A program made the translations under genes and the position numbers. Shown piece after piece: positions 17,378 to 26,683 of a stretch of 64,000 nucleotides of DNA (position 1 is the first letter of the stretch; every line of letters starts with the position of its first letter). Under the pieces are notes generated by a model that did not search any database, had not been told where the DNA came from, and worked only from the letters and a program-made list of their open reading frames with translations. This DNA is from JACSRF01 sp964504445 (GTDB taxonomy: Bacteria; Chloroflexota; Anaerolineae; Promineifilales; Promineifilaceae). The stretch spans positions 1-64,000 of the forward strand of contig CAZDEO010000008.1 of NCBI GenBank assembly GCA_964504445.1, read 5' to 3'.

Positions 17378-18955
17378 ATGTTAGCCAGCTACTTGAAAAG
17401 GCTATATTGGCCTGTAATTCTTATATGGGTGCTCATTCACACACAAGCAACCCAAGCCACGCAGTCTCAGCCAATGACTGTCACGGATATAACCATCATG
17501 AATCTTTCTAACACACCAACAAGTTCGGTAGATCCCTTTTTGATTACGGATCGCACAGGTGTGACACACCTTTTTTGGAGCGAGGATGTTGGTGGACGTG
17601 TGGTGATGGGCGGCACAACGGCTGGAAATACAATTATGTATACTTATTGGGATGGTGTAAGTTGGTCGCAACCGAATGATATTTTACTGACACCACGCGA
17701 TCCATTAGGCGGATTTGACGATCCAAAAGCGTGGCAGCCAGAAGCAATCATTGATGATTATGGCACAATCCATTTAATTTGGCTGGGACAGTATCCAGAT
17801 AAATTGTTTTACAGTAATGCACCAGTTGCCAGCGCCGCCAATTCCCAAGCGTGGTCCGAACCGATTGTGTTGGCTAACAATTCGACAGGTACCCAGTATT
17901 CAATAGATATTGAATACGTGCCTACAACCAACGCCCTGCACGTGGTTTTCGCCCGTGGCCATTGGGAAGATCAGTATGCAGGATCGGATCCCCGTGCCAT
18001 TACCTATATCTCTTCGACAGACCGGGGAGCAAATTGGTCAGAACCCGTAGATATCGCGTTTACGCCTGATCCGGAACGGGGCTACAGCAATGTACGTTTG
18101 CTGTTTGCGCCAGAAGCACGACTGTTTGCTTCCTGGACAGAGTGGGATCAGACAGGGAATGGACAGGCTGTATGGGTAGCGCGTTCATTGGACAACGGCC
18201 GTACTTGGAATTCCCCCATAAGACTAGCCGAGAGACAAGGAGATGAATACGAGCGAGATTGGACTAAACTAGCCTGGTTAGGTGGCGATCAGCTTGTTGC
18301 CACTTGGGAAGGCGGCTTCCGCGCTTACCGTCACTTCATGTACTCTGACGACGCTGGACAAACCTGGAGCGAACCACAAGATACATTTTATTGGCTAATT
18401 GGCGAAAATGGTTTTGCAGAATTTGCTCGTGACGGTGCAGACAACGTACACTTTTTTATTGCCCAGCGTATTCGTGAAGGTACAATTGGTCGCTTAGGAG
18501 ACTTAGGTTTATGGCATAGCACCTGGCAAGCTAATGGGGAATGGTCAGATACACAATTGCTTGGAGGTCCAAACGGAATGGTCAATCCCCGTGTTGTTAT
18601 TGCCAGTGGTAATCAAATTATTGCTGCCTGGTATGATAGTGCAGTTGGTGAAATCATTGCCCTTACCGGGCACCTAGAAAATGTACCCATGCTAGCGCCA
18701 CAGGCATGGTTGACCGAAGAACCATCTCCTAACTTACCAGAGGAGACAATCCTTAACCAGGAAGTCATAACCCCTACATCTCCCGCCCCATCACCTCAAC
18801 AACCACTATCTGCTAGCCTAGTTGATAGCTCGTCAAAAGATCCGATTAATCTCGGTTCATCGATTTGGTTCGGCGCTTTACCTGTAAGTATCCTTATTAG
18901 CATTTTGCTAGCAATTAGATATTTTCAACTAAAACATTTTTCACGATCATTCTAG
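17378..18955 (+). CDS. BNR/Asp-box repeat protein, shorter paralogue, tail-anchored
   Basis: A 525-residue exported protein with an N-terminal hydrophobic signal (residues 10-25) and three Asp-boxes (STDRGANW, SLDNGRTW, SDDAGQTW). It also has a Pro/Ser-rich linker (about 450-490) and one C-terminal helix followed by KHFSRSF. The architecture repeats that of the preceding protein in reduced form, so the two are tandem paralogues translated from one message (2-base gap). Likely a surface-displayed binding or glycan-processing propeller; catalytic residues were not identified. The polysaccharide exporter genes start 57 bases downstream. Confidence 0.78.
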   Translation: MLASYLKRLYWPVILIWVLIHTQATQATQSQPMTVTDITIMNLSNTPTSSVDPFLITDRTGVTHLFWSEDVGGRVVMGGTTAGNTIMYTYWDGVSWSQPNDILLTPRDPLGGFDDPKAWQPEAIIDDYGTIHLIWLGQYPDKLFYSNAPVASAANSQAWSEPIVLANNSTGTQYSIDIEYVPTTNALHVVFARGHWEDQYAGSDPRAITYISSTDRGANWSEPVDIAFTPDPERGYSNVRLLFAPEARLFASWTEWDQTGNGQAVWVARSLDNGRTWNSPIRLAERQGDEYERDWTKLAWLGGDQLVATWEGGFRAYRHFMYSDDAGQTWSEPQDTFYWLIGENGFAEFARDGADNVHFFIAQRIREGTIGRLGDLGLWHSTWQANGEWSDTQLLGGPNGMVNPRVVIASGNQIIAAWYDSAVGEIIALTGHLENVPMLAPQAWLTEEPSPNLPEETILNQEVITPTSPAPSPQQPLSASLVDSSSKDPINLGSSIWFGALPVSILISILLAIRYFQLKHFSRSF

Positions 18956-19012
18956 CAAATAAAAAAATATCAACTCCATCCCTCATTTAAGAAATTCATA
19001 AAGTTGTAACCT

Positions 19013-19873
19013 ATGTCATCACAAACCAATTTCGAAGAGAAGGACCTTACTAATATATCACGTCTGGTCATTGAAAGTTCTCGTGGCTGGGCAAGTCTTG
19101 GTTTACGAGACTTATGGGAATATCGTGAACTGCTTGTTTTCCTTGTCTGGCGCGAGATACAAGGTGTATACCGTCAAACTGCACTAGGTATTTCTTGGAT
19201 CTTCTTACGGCCTATTCTCAATATGCTTATTCTATCAATAGTATTTGGGCGCATTGTCCAAGTTCCATCTGACGGTATCCCTTACCCTATTTTTTCCTTA
19301 TCTGCTTTGCTGCCTTGGAGCTATTTTTCCAACGCGGTAACCCGTGCCTCACGTAGCTTAGTAGACAATATGCACGTTATTTCAAAAGTTTACTTCCCAC
19401 GAATGGTAATTCCATTGGCTGGAACCATATCAGGATTAGTAGATTTTGGCGCCTCCTTACTTGTATTGTTCGTAGCGATGGTTATTTATCGTTTGCCCCT
19501 GCGTATAGAAATTCTTTGGCTTCCGGCACTTCTTCTCATTACCATCGCCTTTGCCTTGGCAGTGGGGTTCTGGTTGGCAACTCTTTCTGTCAAATATCGT
19601 GACGTCTCCTTTGCTATCACGTTCCTTTTACAAGCTCTTATGTATGCATCTCCCGTTATCTATCCAGTTAGTATGATCCCCGAGCCATTGCAAATCTTTT
19701 ACTACATGAATCCCATGACTGGTGTAATCCAGGGCTTTCGTTGGATATTAGTTGGTGGCGACGCGCCACCGCTCCAATTATTTTTCATTTCCGTAATCAT
19801 TGTCGTAATTGGTTTAATAAGTGGTGCTTTCGTTTTTCGCCGAACCGAGCGCACCGTTGTGGATATTTTATGA
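19013..19873 (+). CDS. wzm: ABC polysaccharide exporter, permease subunit
   Basis: A 286-residue ABC-2 type permease. The N-terminal cytoplasmic part has LRDLWEYRELLVFLVWREI, characteristic of Wzm/TagG/KpsM proteins, and about six membrane helices follow (for example SWIFLRPILNMLILSIVFG and SPVIYPVSMIPEP). With the ATPase encoded next it would export a lipid-linked polysaccharide across the cytoplasmic membrane. Its TGA stop overlaps the ATG of the ATPase gene (ATGA), which is typical of a coupled pair. The local sequence is more AT-rich than the flanks and free of the ACGGCCGT octamer. Confidence 0.9.
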   Translation: MSSQTNFEEKDLTNISRLVIESSRGWASLGLRDLWEYRELLVFLVWREIQGVYRQTALGISWIFLRPILNMLILSIVFGRIVQVPSDGIPYPIFSLSALLPWSYFSNAVTRASRSLVDNMHVISKVYFPRMVIPLAGTISGLVDFGASLLVLFVAMVIYRLPLRIEILWLPALLLITIAFALAVGFWLATLSVKYRDVSFAITFLLQALMYASPVIYPVSMIPEPLQIFYYMNPMTGVIQGFRWILVGGDAPPLQLFFISVIIVVIGLISGAFVFRRTERTVVDIL

Positions 19874-21162
19874 CACAGTACGCAATACAAGTTGAAAATT
19901 TGGGCAAGCGTTACCGCATTGGTCGTGCGCCAGTTAAAGTAGAAAATCGTACTTCTCTACTGCGAAAAGCACTTTCGCCCTTTAATTACCTTATAAGCAC
20001 TTTGCGAGAACCAGAAGAAGATGAAATATTATGGGCACTGTCTGATGTTTCATTCAACGTTTCCCAAGGTGAAGTCATTGGAATTATTGGCCGTAACGGT
20101 GCAGGTAAAAGCACACTACTCAAAATTTTATCACGCATTACAGAACCTACTCAGGGACGGGCTGTTGTTCGTGGACGAGTGGGTTCGCTGCTTGAAGTAG
20201 GGACAGGATTTCACCCAGAACTTACCGGGCGCGAAAACATTTACCTTAGTGGCGCAATTTTAGGTATGCATCGTGCAGAGATTGAACGCAAGTTTGATGA
20301 GATTGTAGATTTTGCTGGTGTCGCCCGATTTCTGGATACACCGGTAAAACGTTATTCTAGCGGTATGTATGTGCGCCTGGCCTTTGCTGTTGCCGCTCAT
20401 TTAGAACCGGAAGTGCTGCTGGTGGATGAGGTACTTGCAGTAGGAGATGCCGCTTTTCAAAAGAAGTGCTTGGGCAAAATGGAAAATGTGGCTTCTGAGG
20501 GACGAACAGTTTTATTTGTCAGCCACAATATGATTGCTGTCCAAAATTTATGCCAGCGGGTGATTTGGCTTGACAATGGACAGCTGCGCGCGCAAGGGGC
20601 AACGCCCGATGTTTTAGGTAAATATTTATCCGTCACCTTTGCTGCTGTAACAGAGCAGGTTTGGGACAATCTGGATGATGCGCCAGGGAATGAGAAGGTG
20701 CGGCTGCATCGGGTAGCGATTCGCCCGGCAGGGGGCTTGGCAACAGATACCATTAGCATGTCCATGCCCTTGCTGGTAGAGGTAGATTATTGGAATTTGC
20801 TTCCCGATGCGCGTTTACATGCTTGTTTACACGTGTATAACGAGCAGCAGATTGTGGCTTTTACCACTAGCTCTAACGAAACAGATCTGATGACTCGGGA
20901 CAATCCCCTACCGGCAGGCCTTTTACGCAGCGTGTGCCAAATCCCAGCCCATTTCTTGAATTCTGGGACGCATCGAATCATGTTATTAATTCTTGAGAAT
21001 GGGTTAAAGATCATTTTTCGGCTTGAAGAAGCATTGCAGTTTGAGGTATTGGAGCTAGAAGAGCGACCAGGAGCGTGGTTTGGAAAAGAACCCGGTGTTG
21101 TACGTCCTCGCCTAGATTGGACAACTAGACTATTAACAGAAGCGGTGAGGGACGGTGTGTAA
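19870..21162 (+). CDS. wzt: ABC polysaccharide exporter, ATPase with C-terminal glycan-recognition domain
   Basis: A 430-residue protein. The ABC domain has Walker A GRNGAGKST, signature YSSGMYVRLAFA, Walker B VLLVDEVLAVGD and a switch histidine in VSHN. Residues about 260-430 form the Wzt_C-type beta-sandwich, which in known Wzt proteins selects polysaccharides carrying the correct terminal group. The start at ATG 19870 overlaps the permease stop by four bases; the open frame runs further upstream but inside the permease gene. The extra domain implies that the exported chain carries a recognised cap or modification. Confidence 0.92.
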   Translation: MTQYAIQVENLGKRYRIGRAPVKVENRTSLLRKALSPFNYLISTLREPEEDEILWALSDVSFNVSQGEVIGIIGRNGAGKSTLLKILSRITEPTQGRAVVRGRVGSLLEVGTGFHPELTGRENIYLSGAILGMHRAEIERKFDEIVDFAGVARFLDTPVKRYSSGMYVRLAFAVAAHLEPEVLLVDEVLAVGDAAFQKKCLGKMENVASEGRTVLFVSHNMIAVQNLCQRVIWLDNGQLRAQGATPDVLGKYLSVTFAAVTEQVWDNLDDAPGNEKVRLHRVAIRPAGGLATDTISMSMPLLVEVDYWNLLPDARLHACLHVYNEQQIVAFTTSSNETDLMTRDNPLPAGLLRSVCQIPAHFLNSGTHRIMLLILENGLKIIFRLEEALQFEVLELEERPGAWFGKEPGVVRPRLDWTTRLLTEAVRDGV

Positions 21163-21165
21163 TTA

Positions 21166-22329
21166 ATGATGGATTCCAATATCGAATTATCGCTTTCTAC
21201 CCCTCCGGTTGTTAGCATTATTCTGAGCGTGCTAAATGGGGAGGGTTTCCTTGCTCTGGCAATAGAAAGCATCTTGGAACAGACCTTAACTAATTTGGAA
21301 TTAATCATTGTTGATGATGGTTCTATAGACAGGACGTGGGAAATAATTACAACCTACGCACAAAATGATCCCCGTATTGTTCCGATCCACATTAAAAGAA
21401 ACATCGGTACTAGCGCAGCTTTGAATAAGGGATTACAGATTGCTCAGGGGCAGTATATAACTCGTCAGGATGGTGACGATGTTTCTCTACCAGAGAGATT
21501 AGCTTGCCAAGTTGAGTTCCTCGAAAAAAATAAGCAGGTAAGTGCTGTAGGAACAACTGCTCGAATAATGAATTCTTTTGGGGAGTTGGAAGGGATCTTA
21601 TCAACGCCGCTATCCAATGCTGAAATTCAAGAAACTCTGCTAGATTATATGTGCTTTTGTGGGCCAACTGTTATGTGCCGCAGGGAACATCTTCAAGCTG
21701 CGGGTTTTTACTTTGACGAAACTCTTAGTTACAGTGAAGATTACGATTTATGCTTGCGTTTAGCTGAAGTTGGTGAAATGGGGTGTCTTGCAGAGCCACT
21801 TTATTTGTATCGCAAGCACGCAGAATCTGTAAGTATTACTCGGCGCTATCAGCAAATGTTCAGGAAAGCGTTGGCTATGGAAAAAGCGGTGACTCGTCGC
21901 GGGATAACAGAGGCTTCTCACATTATTTGTTTTGTGGGGCGGGATTTTTTTCGCGCCGCAGTGTTGGCCTGGATTGACGGCAATCCTCTTGCTGCTCAAG
22001 AGGCTTTAGAGCGCGCTCAAATGGTCGATAATCATTTATTTGATCGCCATGATCAAATTGCTACGATCATTAACCGTTATTTTGCACGAGAGCCTTTAGA
22101 AAAGGCTATTCCTGCTGCCGAAAGCCTGTTTGGCGATCTGCTACCACCCACACCACATTTGCGCCGTCTAAAGAGGGTGTTACTGGCAGACTTGCACATA
22201 AAAGCTGCTTTTTCCAATCAGGATGGACAAACACGTGCCCACTTATGGCGTGGAATTCGCTATAATCCCTGGTGGTTACGCAATCGAGGTGTACTCAGCT
22301 TGTTGTGGCGCCATACATTTTCGTTTTAG
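21166..22329 (+). CDS. Family 2 glycosyltransferase
   Basis: A 387-residue soluble GT-A enzyme. Residues 10-230 hold IILSVLNGEGFL, IIVDDGSIDRTW, the aspartate cluster RQDGDDVSLP in place of a DxD, and an acceptor region SYSEDYDLCLRLAE. The C-terminal 150 residues are helical and end in RYNPWWLRNRGVLSLL, a tail also seen in the GT2 at 24715. Two adjacent ATG codons (21166, 21169) are both possible. It follows wzt by three bases, so it should be in the same operon and add a sugar to the exported chain. Confidence 0.85.
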   Translation: MMDSNIELSLSTPPVVSIILSVLNGEGFLALAIESILEQTLTNLELIIVDDGSIDRTWEIITTYAQNDPRIVPIHIKRNIGTSAALNKGLQIAQGQYITRQDGDDVSLPERLACQVEFLEKNKQVSAVGTTARIMNSFGELEGILSTPLSNAEIQETLLDYMCFCGPTVMCRREHLQAAGFYFDETLSYSEDYDLCLRLAEVGEMGCLAEPLYLYRKHAESVSITRRYQQMFRKALAMEKAVTRRGITEASHIICFVGRDFFRAAVLAWIDGNPLAAQEALERAQMVDNHLFDRHDQIATIINRYFAREPLEKAIPAAESLFGDLLPPTPHLRRLKRVLLADLHIKAAFSNQDGQTRAHLWRGIRYNPWWLRNRGVLSLLWRHTFSF

Positions 22330-22430
22330 ACGGTTAGCCCAACTCTGCATTGCAACATCTATACATCTATTTCTGTAGATCGATGTGGGTGGACACCGTT
22401 GGTGGAACTTGAAAGTAAAAGAAACGCATC

Positions 22431-23126
22431 ATGAAATTATCTATAGTCATCCCTTGCTTTAATGAAATAAATACAATAGCCCAAATTTTGGAAAAGATTC
22501 AGGCTGTCGAGCTGGACTTGCCTAAAGAGATTGTCATTGTTGACGATGGATCTTCTGATGGTACGCGTGATTTTTTGGCAAAAATTGATGGCAGAGATGA
22601 TGTGTTTGTCATTCTACACGAGCAAAATCAGGGCAAAGGGGCGGCATTGCGTACTGGTTTTCAATGTGCGACTGGGGATATCATCATCATTCAAGACGCT
22701 GACCTGGAGTATGAGCCGCAGGAATATCCCAAATTGCTTGCTCCTATTATGGATGGCAAAGCAGATGTTGTTTATGGGTCTCGATTTGTTGGAGGGGAGT
22801 CGCATCGCGTACTTTATTTCTGGCACTCTTTGGGCAACAAATTTCTGACGCTCCTTTCTAATATGTTCACCAACCTCAATCTAACTGATATGGAGGTGTG
22901 TTACAAGGTGTTCAAGCGCGAGGTGTTGGAAAAGATTACGCTGAAGGAAAATCGTTTTGGCTTTGAGCCAGAGTTTACCGCGAAAATTGCTCGTCGCGAT
23001 TTTGTAATCTATGAGGTGGGAATTTCTTACTACGGCCGTACTTATGCTGAAGGGAAAAAAATTAATTGGCGTGATGGCGTCCGCGCCATTTACGTCATCT
23101 TGAAGTACGGTCTCCGCCGTTCCTGA
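22431..23126 (+). CDS. Polyprenyl-phosphate sugar synthase (DPM1-like GT2)
   Basis: A 231-residue single-domain GT2 with the DPM1 set of motifs: VIPCFNEINTI, IVDDGSSDGTRDF, QGKGAALRTGF, QDADLEYEPQEYP and YGSRF, and the conserved end FGFEPEFTAKIARR. It lacks membrane helices, as in the short bacterial and archaeal forms. The expected product is a polyprenyl-phosphate hexose. The next gene, 5 bases away, encodes a GT-C type membrane transferase that would use such a donor. Start ATG 22431. Confidence 0.87.
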   Translation: MKLSIVIPCFNEINTIAQILEKIQAVELDLPKEIVIVDDGSSDGTRDFLAKIDGRDDVFVILHEQNQGKGAALRTGFQCATGDIIIIQDADLEYEPQEYPKLLAPIMDGKADVVYGSRFVGGESHRVLYFWHSLGNKFLTLLSNMFTNLNLTDMEVCYKVFKREVLEKITLKENRFGFEPEFTAKIARRDFVIYEVGISYYGRTYAEGKKINWRDGVRAIYVILKYGLRRS

Positions 23127-23131
23127 ACCCT

Positions 23132-24709
23132 ATGTCACAATTGTCGTCTTCATCTTCGCGGTTCCACACCCAACACGTTCGTTTTTTCCTGGCACTCCTT
23201 ATGCTGGCCCTAATGGGGACTGTGCTGCTCTTGATGACCACCCGTTGGGGTGTCGGCCTTTCGCCCGACTCGGCCATATATGTGGCTGCTGCTCGCAACC
23301 TTAGCCAGGGCGCGGGACTGACCGTCCCCTTTGGTAGCGAGATCAATGCTCCTTTGGCCCATCATGCTCCCTTATATCCTGTCCTGTTGGCACTTTGGGA
23401 ATGGCTTGACATCGACCCGGTAATCGGAGCGCGCTGGTGGCAGATGCTGCTTTTTGCTGCCAATATTCTTCTGGTAGGCATGCTTCTTTGGCATTTGTTG
23501 CCCGAACAAAAGGGGTGGGGGCTGGTGGCTGCATTTTTTACCATGATTGCCCCGCCACTTTTTGCTTTGCATAGTATGGCCTGGACTGAAGCGCTTTTTT
23601 TGTTTTTGAGTTTTGCCGGATTTGCATTCCTCTCCGTCTTTTTCCAGCGTACCAATTGGGCGTCACTGTTGTTAGCCGCAATTAGCCTGGGGTTGGCTTT
23701 GTTGACCCGTTATGCTGGCGTGGCATTGGTGGGCACGGCCGTTATTGCCCTGCTCCTTCTTTCCCACCACCCCTGGCGCGTACGCTTCAGTCACACGCTT
23801 CTTTTCACACTGGTGTCTGTGCTGCCCTTTTTCTTGTGGCTGGTGCGCAGCCGTAGCCGCGGCGGCAGCATTCGCGTCCTCAGCTTTCACCCGGTTAACC
23901 GTGAACAACTCCAACAAGGATTGAATACCCTTGCTGGTTGGTTTCTCATCCCTGACATGCTGCCTACTCTATTAAAATTCACGCTGCTTGGCATGTTGCT
24001 ACTGGCCTTGGGTGCGGCGATGACAATTCACGACCGGCGACAAAAAGAGCAACGGCCGTTGCTCCAGCGCTTCCCCCATTTGTTGATACTCTTGCTTCTG
24101 TTTGCCTTCACCTACCCCGCCTTCTTGCTTTTTTCCATTTCATTCTTTGACGCCAATACCCCACTAGACAACCGCATCCTGTCCCCCCTGTACGTCACGG
24201 TCCTTATTTTACTGGTATATACCGTTGCTCTGGTCTGGCGTACTGTGCGCCGTCCCTGGCGCCAACTAGCTCCGCTGCTCATTCTGGTTTCTATCTTAGC
24301 CCTAGGGCAAATGTGGCAAAGCGCCCTCTGGTTGCGGGATGGCTACCAACAGGGCATTGGCTTCAATAGCGTTGCCTGGCATTACTCCCCTCTGTTGCAA
24401 GCTGTGCGCCATCTAGACGCTGAGACGCTTATTTATGCCAATGCTCCAGAACCGATCAACCTGCATACCGGACGACCGGTGCTGCGCCTGCCCCGTAAAT
24501 TTGAAAGTGTTACTCAGCAAATCAATAGTCAATATACTGTAGAAATGAGTGCTCTACGCACCCAGTTATTTCAAGAGAATGGTGCGGTCGTTTACTTTAC
24601 CGCCCTAACTATTCCTGTCATGCCTACTCCCGAAGAACTTGTCACCGATTTAGGCCTTATTGTCCAGACCGAAACAGATGACGGCAATATCTACAGGCCA
24701 CAACCATAG
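23132..24709 (+). CDS. GT-C fold membrane glycosyltransferase (GT39/ArnT-like)
   Basis: A 525-residue protein with about ten membrane helices. The first outer loop contains LSPDSAIYVAAARNL, the acidic motif expected in GT-C enzymes that use polyprenyl-phosphate sugars. A soluble C-terminal domain (about 400-525) follows the last helices. Likely transfers a sugar on the outer face of the membrane to a glycan, lipid or protein. Tight coupling with the DPM1-like gene upstream supports a donor-synthesis/transfer pair. Exact family assignment within GT-C is uncertain. Confidence 0.75.
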   Translation: MSQLSSSSSRFHTQHVRFFLALLMLALMGTVLLLMTTRWGVGLSPDSAIYVAAARNLSQGAGLTVPFGSEINAPLAHHAPLYPVLLALWEWLDIDPVIGARWWQMLLFAANILLVGMLLWHLLPEQKGWGLVAAFFTMIAPPLFALHSMAWTEALFLFLSFAGFAFLSVFFQRTNWASLLLAAISLGLALLTRYAGVALVGTAVIALLLLSHHPWRVRFSHTLLFTLVSVLPFFLWLVRSRSRGGSIRVLSFHPVNREQLQQGLNTLAGWFLIPDMLPTLLKFTLLGMLLLALGAAMTIHDRRQKEQRPLLQRFPHLLILLLLFAFTYPAFLLFSISFFDANTPLDNRILSPLYVTVLILLVYTVALVWRTVRRPWRQLAPLLILVSILALGQMWQSALWLRDGYQQGIGFNSVAWHYSPLLQAVRHLDAETLIYANAPEPINLHTGRPVLRLPRKFESVTQQINSQYTVEMSALRTQLFQENGAVVYFTALTIPVMPTPEELVTDLGLIVQTETDDGNIYRPQP

Positions 24710-24714
24710 CCATC

Positions 24715-25872
24715 ATGAGCAAAGTAACTGCCATCATTCCCGCATACAATCAGGCCCAATATTTGGCAGCCGCCATCCAAAGCGCCCTGGACCAAACCTA
24801 CACCAACCTGGAGGTGCTGGTTATAGATGACGGTTCTACCGACGATACCGCCCAGGTGGCACAGCAATTTACCGACCCCCGCGTGCGCTACGTTTACCAG
24901 GAAAATCGCGGCCTCTCCGGAGCACGCAACACCGGCATACGCCATGCCACTGGCGAATTTTTGACTTATCTTGATTCTGACGACCTATTTTTACCAGCCA
25001 AACTAGAAATTTTACATCAAGCTTTAGTGGCAAATCCTACCTGGGGCTTTGTGGCCGGGCAAGCCGTACCCATCGACGAGGACGGCCGTTCCATAGGCAA
25101 AACCTTTACCAAAGCCGTGCCGCAAGACCTTACAGAACTGCTGCTCGGCAACCCCCTGCACGTAGGCAGCGTACTGTTGCGTCATACCTGGCAAAAACAG
25201 GTAGGCTTTTTTGACGAGACTCTGCGCTCCTATGAAGATTGGGACATGTGGCTGCGGCTGGCGGTGGCTGGATGCGAAATGGGGTGGGTGGACGAGCCTG
25301 TTTCTTTGTATCGCTTCCATCGCGCCCAAATGACCCGCGACGGTCGTCAGATGACCACCGCTTCCTTTTCCGTGCTAGACAAGTTTTTCGCCCAACCTGA
25401 CCTGCCTGCCCCTTGGGCAGCTATGCGCGATCGCGCCTACAGCCGCGCCCATTTACGTGCTGCCGCGCAGGCTTACCGCGTATCCACCGCCACCTCCGAA
25501 GCCCAGCGCCATCTGGTAGATGCAGTGGCCCAAGACCCAACCCTGCTGGCTAACCAGGCTGACCCCCTGGCCCGTATTTTGTCTGGCTGGACGGAGTTGC
25601 CGAAAATTGCCGATCCGCTGGGCTACCTGGAACACGTTTATGACCACCTACCTCATGAATTAGATGCCCTGGCCCAGCGGCGGCGGCAAGATTTGGGCAA
25701 TGTCGCTATGCGTCAGGCTTATACCGCTTTTCAGAATGGGAAGATGACGCGGGCGAAAACGGCCGTACTCAAAGCCATTCGCTACCAGCCCTACCTCCTT
25801 GCCAACCGTGGCGCCCTCGCCATCTTAGCCCGCACCCTGCTGCATAGTCACCCCCAACCCTCAAATAGTTAA
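24715..25872 (+). CDS. Family 2 glycosyltransferase
   Basis: A 385-residue GT-A enzyme: AIIPAYNQAQYLAAAIQSAL, VIDDGSTDDTAQV, GLSGARNTGI, YLDSDDLFLP and the acceptor motif SYEDWDMWLRLA. The C-terminal helical part ends in YQPYLLANRGALAIL, like the GT2 at 21166 (there YNPWWLRNRGVLSLL), so the two are paralogues. It starts 5 bases after the GT-C gene and is followed 10 bases later by a sulfotransferase, in the same transcription unit. Confidence 0.87.
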   Translation: MSKVTAIIPAYNQAQYLAAAIQSALDQTYTNLEVLVIDDGSTDDTAQVAQQFTDPRVRYVYQENRGLSGARNTGIRHATGEFLTYLDSDDLFLPAKLEILHQALVANPTWGFVAGQAVPIDEDGRSIGKTFTKAVPQDLTELLLGNPLHVGSVLLRHTWQKQVGFFDETLRSYEDWDMWLRLAVAGCEMGWVDEPVSLYRFHRAQMTRDGRQMTTASFSVLDKFFAQPDLPAPWAAMRDRAYSRAHLRAAAQAYRVSTATSEAQRHLVDAVAQDPTLLANQADPLARILSGWTELPKIADPLGYLEHVYDHLPHELDALAQRRRQDLGNVAMRQAYTAFQNGKMTRAKTAVLKAIRYQPYLLANRGALAILARTLLHSHPQPSNS

Positions 25873-25882
25873 GGAGTCCCCT

Positions 25883-26617
25883 ATGTCCGCTATCTATCTA
25901 CGTCCCCAAGTGACCCCTTTCGTCATCCTCTTCGTCGAGCGCGACGGCAGCACCTATATGACCAGCCTTTTACAAGAACACCCCGATATCGAAGCCGTCT
26001 TTGAGCGCTTTGCCGTCATGAAACAAAAAGAGCAAACGGCCCAAGAACAACTCGACTGGGCGCGTGAATATTGGTCGCCTGCCCTGGTGAGCAAAGTCGG
26101 GGCTATTGGTTTCAAAACCAAGTTGGTTGATGTGCTAGACCTGGACGGATTTACCGAGGTGCTGCACGAGAAAAAGGTCAAGATCATCTACATGTATCGC
26201 CGTAACCGCGTCAAGGCCGTTGTATCGCGCATCAACGCCAGACGACTGCACGAGGCCACCGGTAATTGGAACCTGTACAAAGATTCTGACCGCCAACCCC
26301 CCATGACGGTGGATATTGATCAGTTTCACCATTTTGTGCAAGAGCGGGAAGACGCAGACAATGCCCTGGCGGCTTATGTGGAAAGCTTGCAACTGCCGCA
26401 CATGCGCATTCAATACGAGGATTTACAAGCAGATAAAGATGGCGTATTGAAAGAAGTTTTCGCCTTCTTGGGCGTGCCAGACGTAGCCGTGCAGGGCAAA
26501 ACTAAGAAGCACACCAAAGATGATCTGCGCGAAGTCGTCGTTAATTTCGATGAACTCAAAGCCAGTTTTGCTGGTACACTCTACTTTGATATGTTTGATG
26601 AGGGGGTAGGGAGCTAG
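25883..26617 (+). CDS. Sulfotransferase (Stf0/NodH-like)
   Basis: A 244-residue cytoplasmic protein. The N-terminal strand-loop VILFVERDGSTYMTSLL matches the PAPS 5'-phosphosulfate loop of sulfotransferases, and IIYMYRRNRVKAVVSRINAR matches the 3'-phosphate binding strand. It would move sulfate from PAPS to a sugar hydroxyl. The C-terminal part (FDELKASFAG and following residues) resembles that of the sulfotransferase at 34930, so the two are paralogues. A good AAGGAG precedes ATG 25883. Located between a GT2 and the asparagine-synthase-like gene. Confidence 0.75.
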   Translation: MSAIYLRPQVTPFVILFVERDGSTYMTSLLQEHPDIEAVFERFAVMKQKEQTAQEQLDWAREYWSPALVSKVGAIGFKTKLVDVLDLDGFTEVLHEKKVKIIYMYRRNRVKAVVSRINARRLHEATGNWNLYKDSDRQPPMTVDIDQFHHFVQEREDADNALAAYVESLQLPHMRIQYEDLQADKDGVLKEVFAFLGVPDVAVQGKTKKHTKDDLREVVVNFDELKASFAGTLYFDMFDEGVGS

Positions 26618-26627
26618 GGCGCATAGA

Positions 26628-26660
26628 TAGAGTGTACAGATCCCTCTGTTCCTCCACTCT
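26628..26660. repeat. Nested intergenic inverted repeat
   Basis: ACAGA-TCCC-TCTGT (26636-26649) is enclosed by AGAGTG (26629-26634) and CACTCT (26655-26660). It lies directly after the sulfotransferase stop. No T-tract follows, so it looks like a 3' stem-loop and not a classical terminator. Confidence 0.4.
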
Positions 26661-26683
26661 AAACGCTATCTCAGGAGAGTACA

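Noticed and set aside
14616..18955. Annotation of the BNR pair as sialidases
   Set aside because: Asp-boxes occur in many propellers; the arginine triad and other catalytic residues were not identified.
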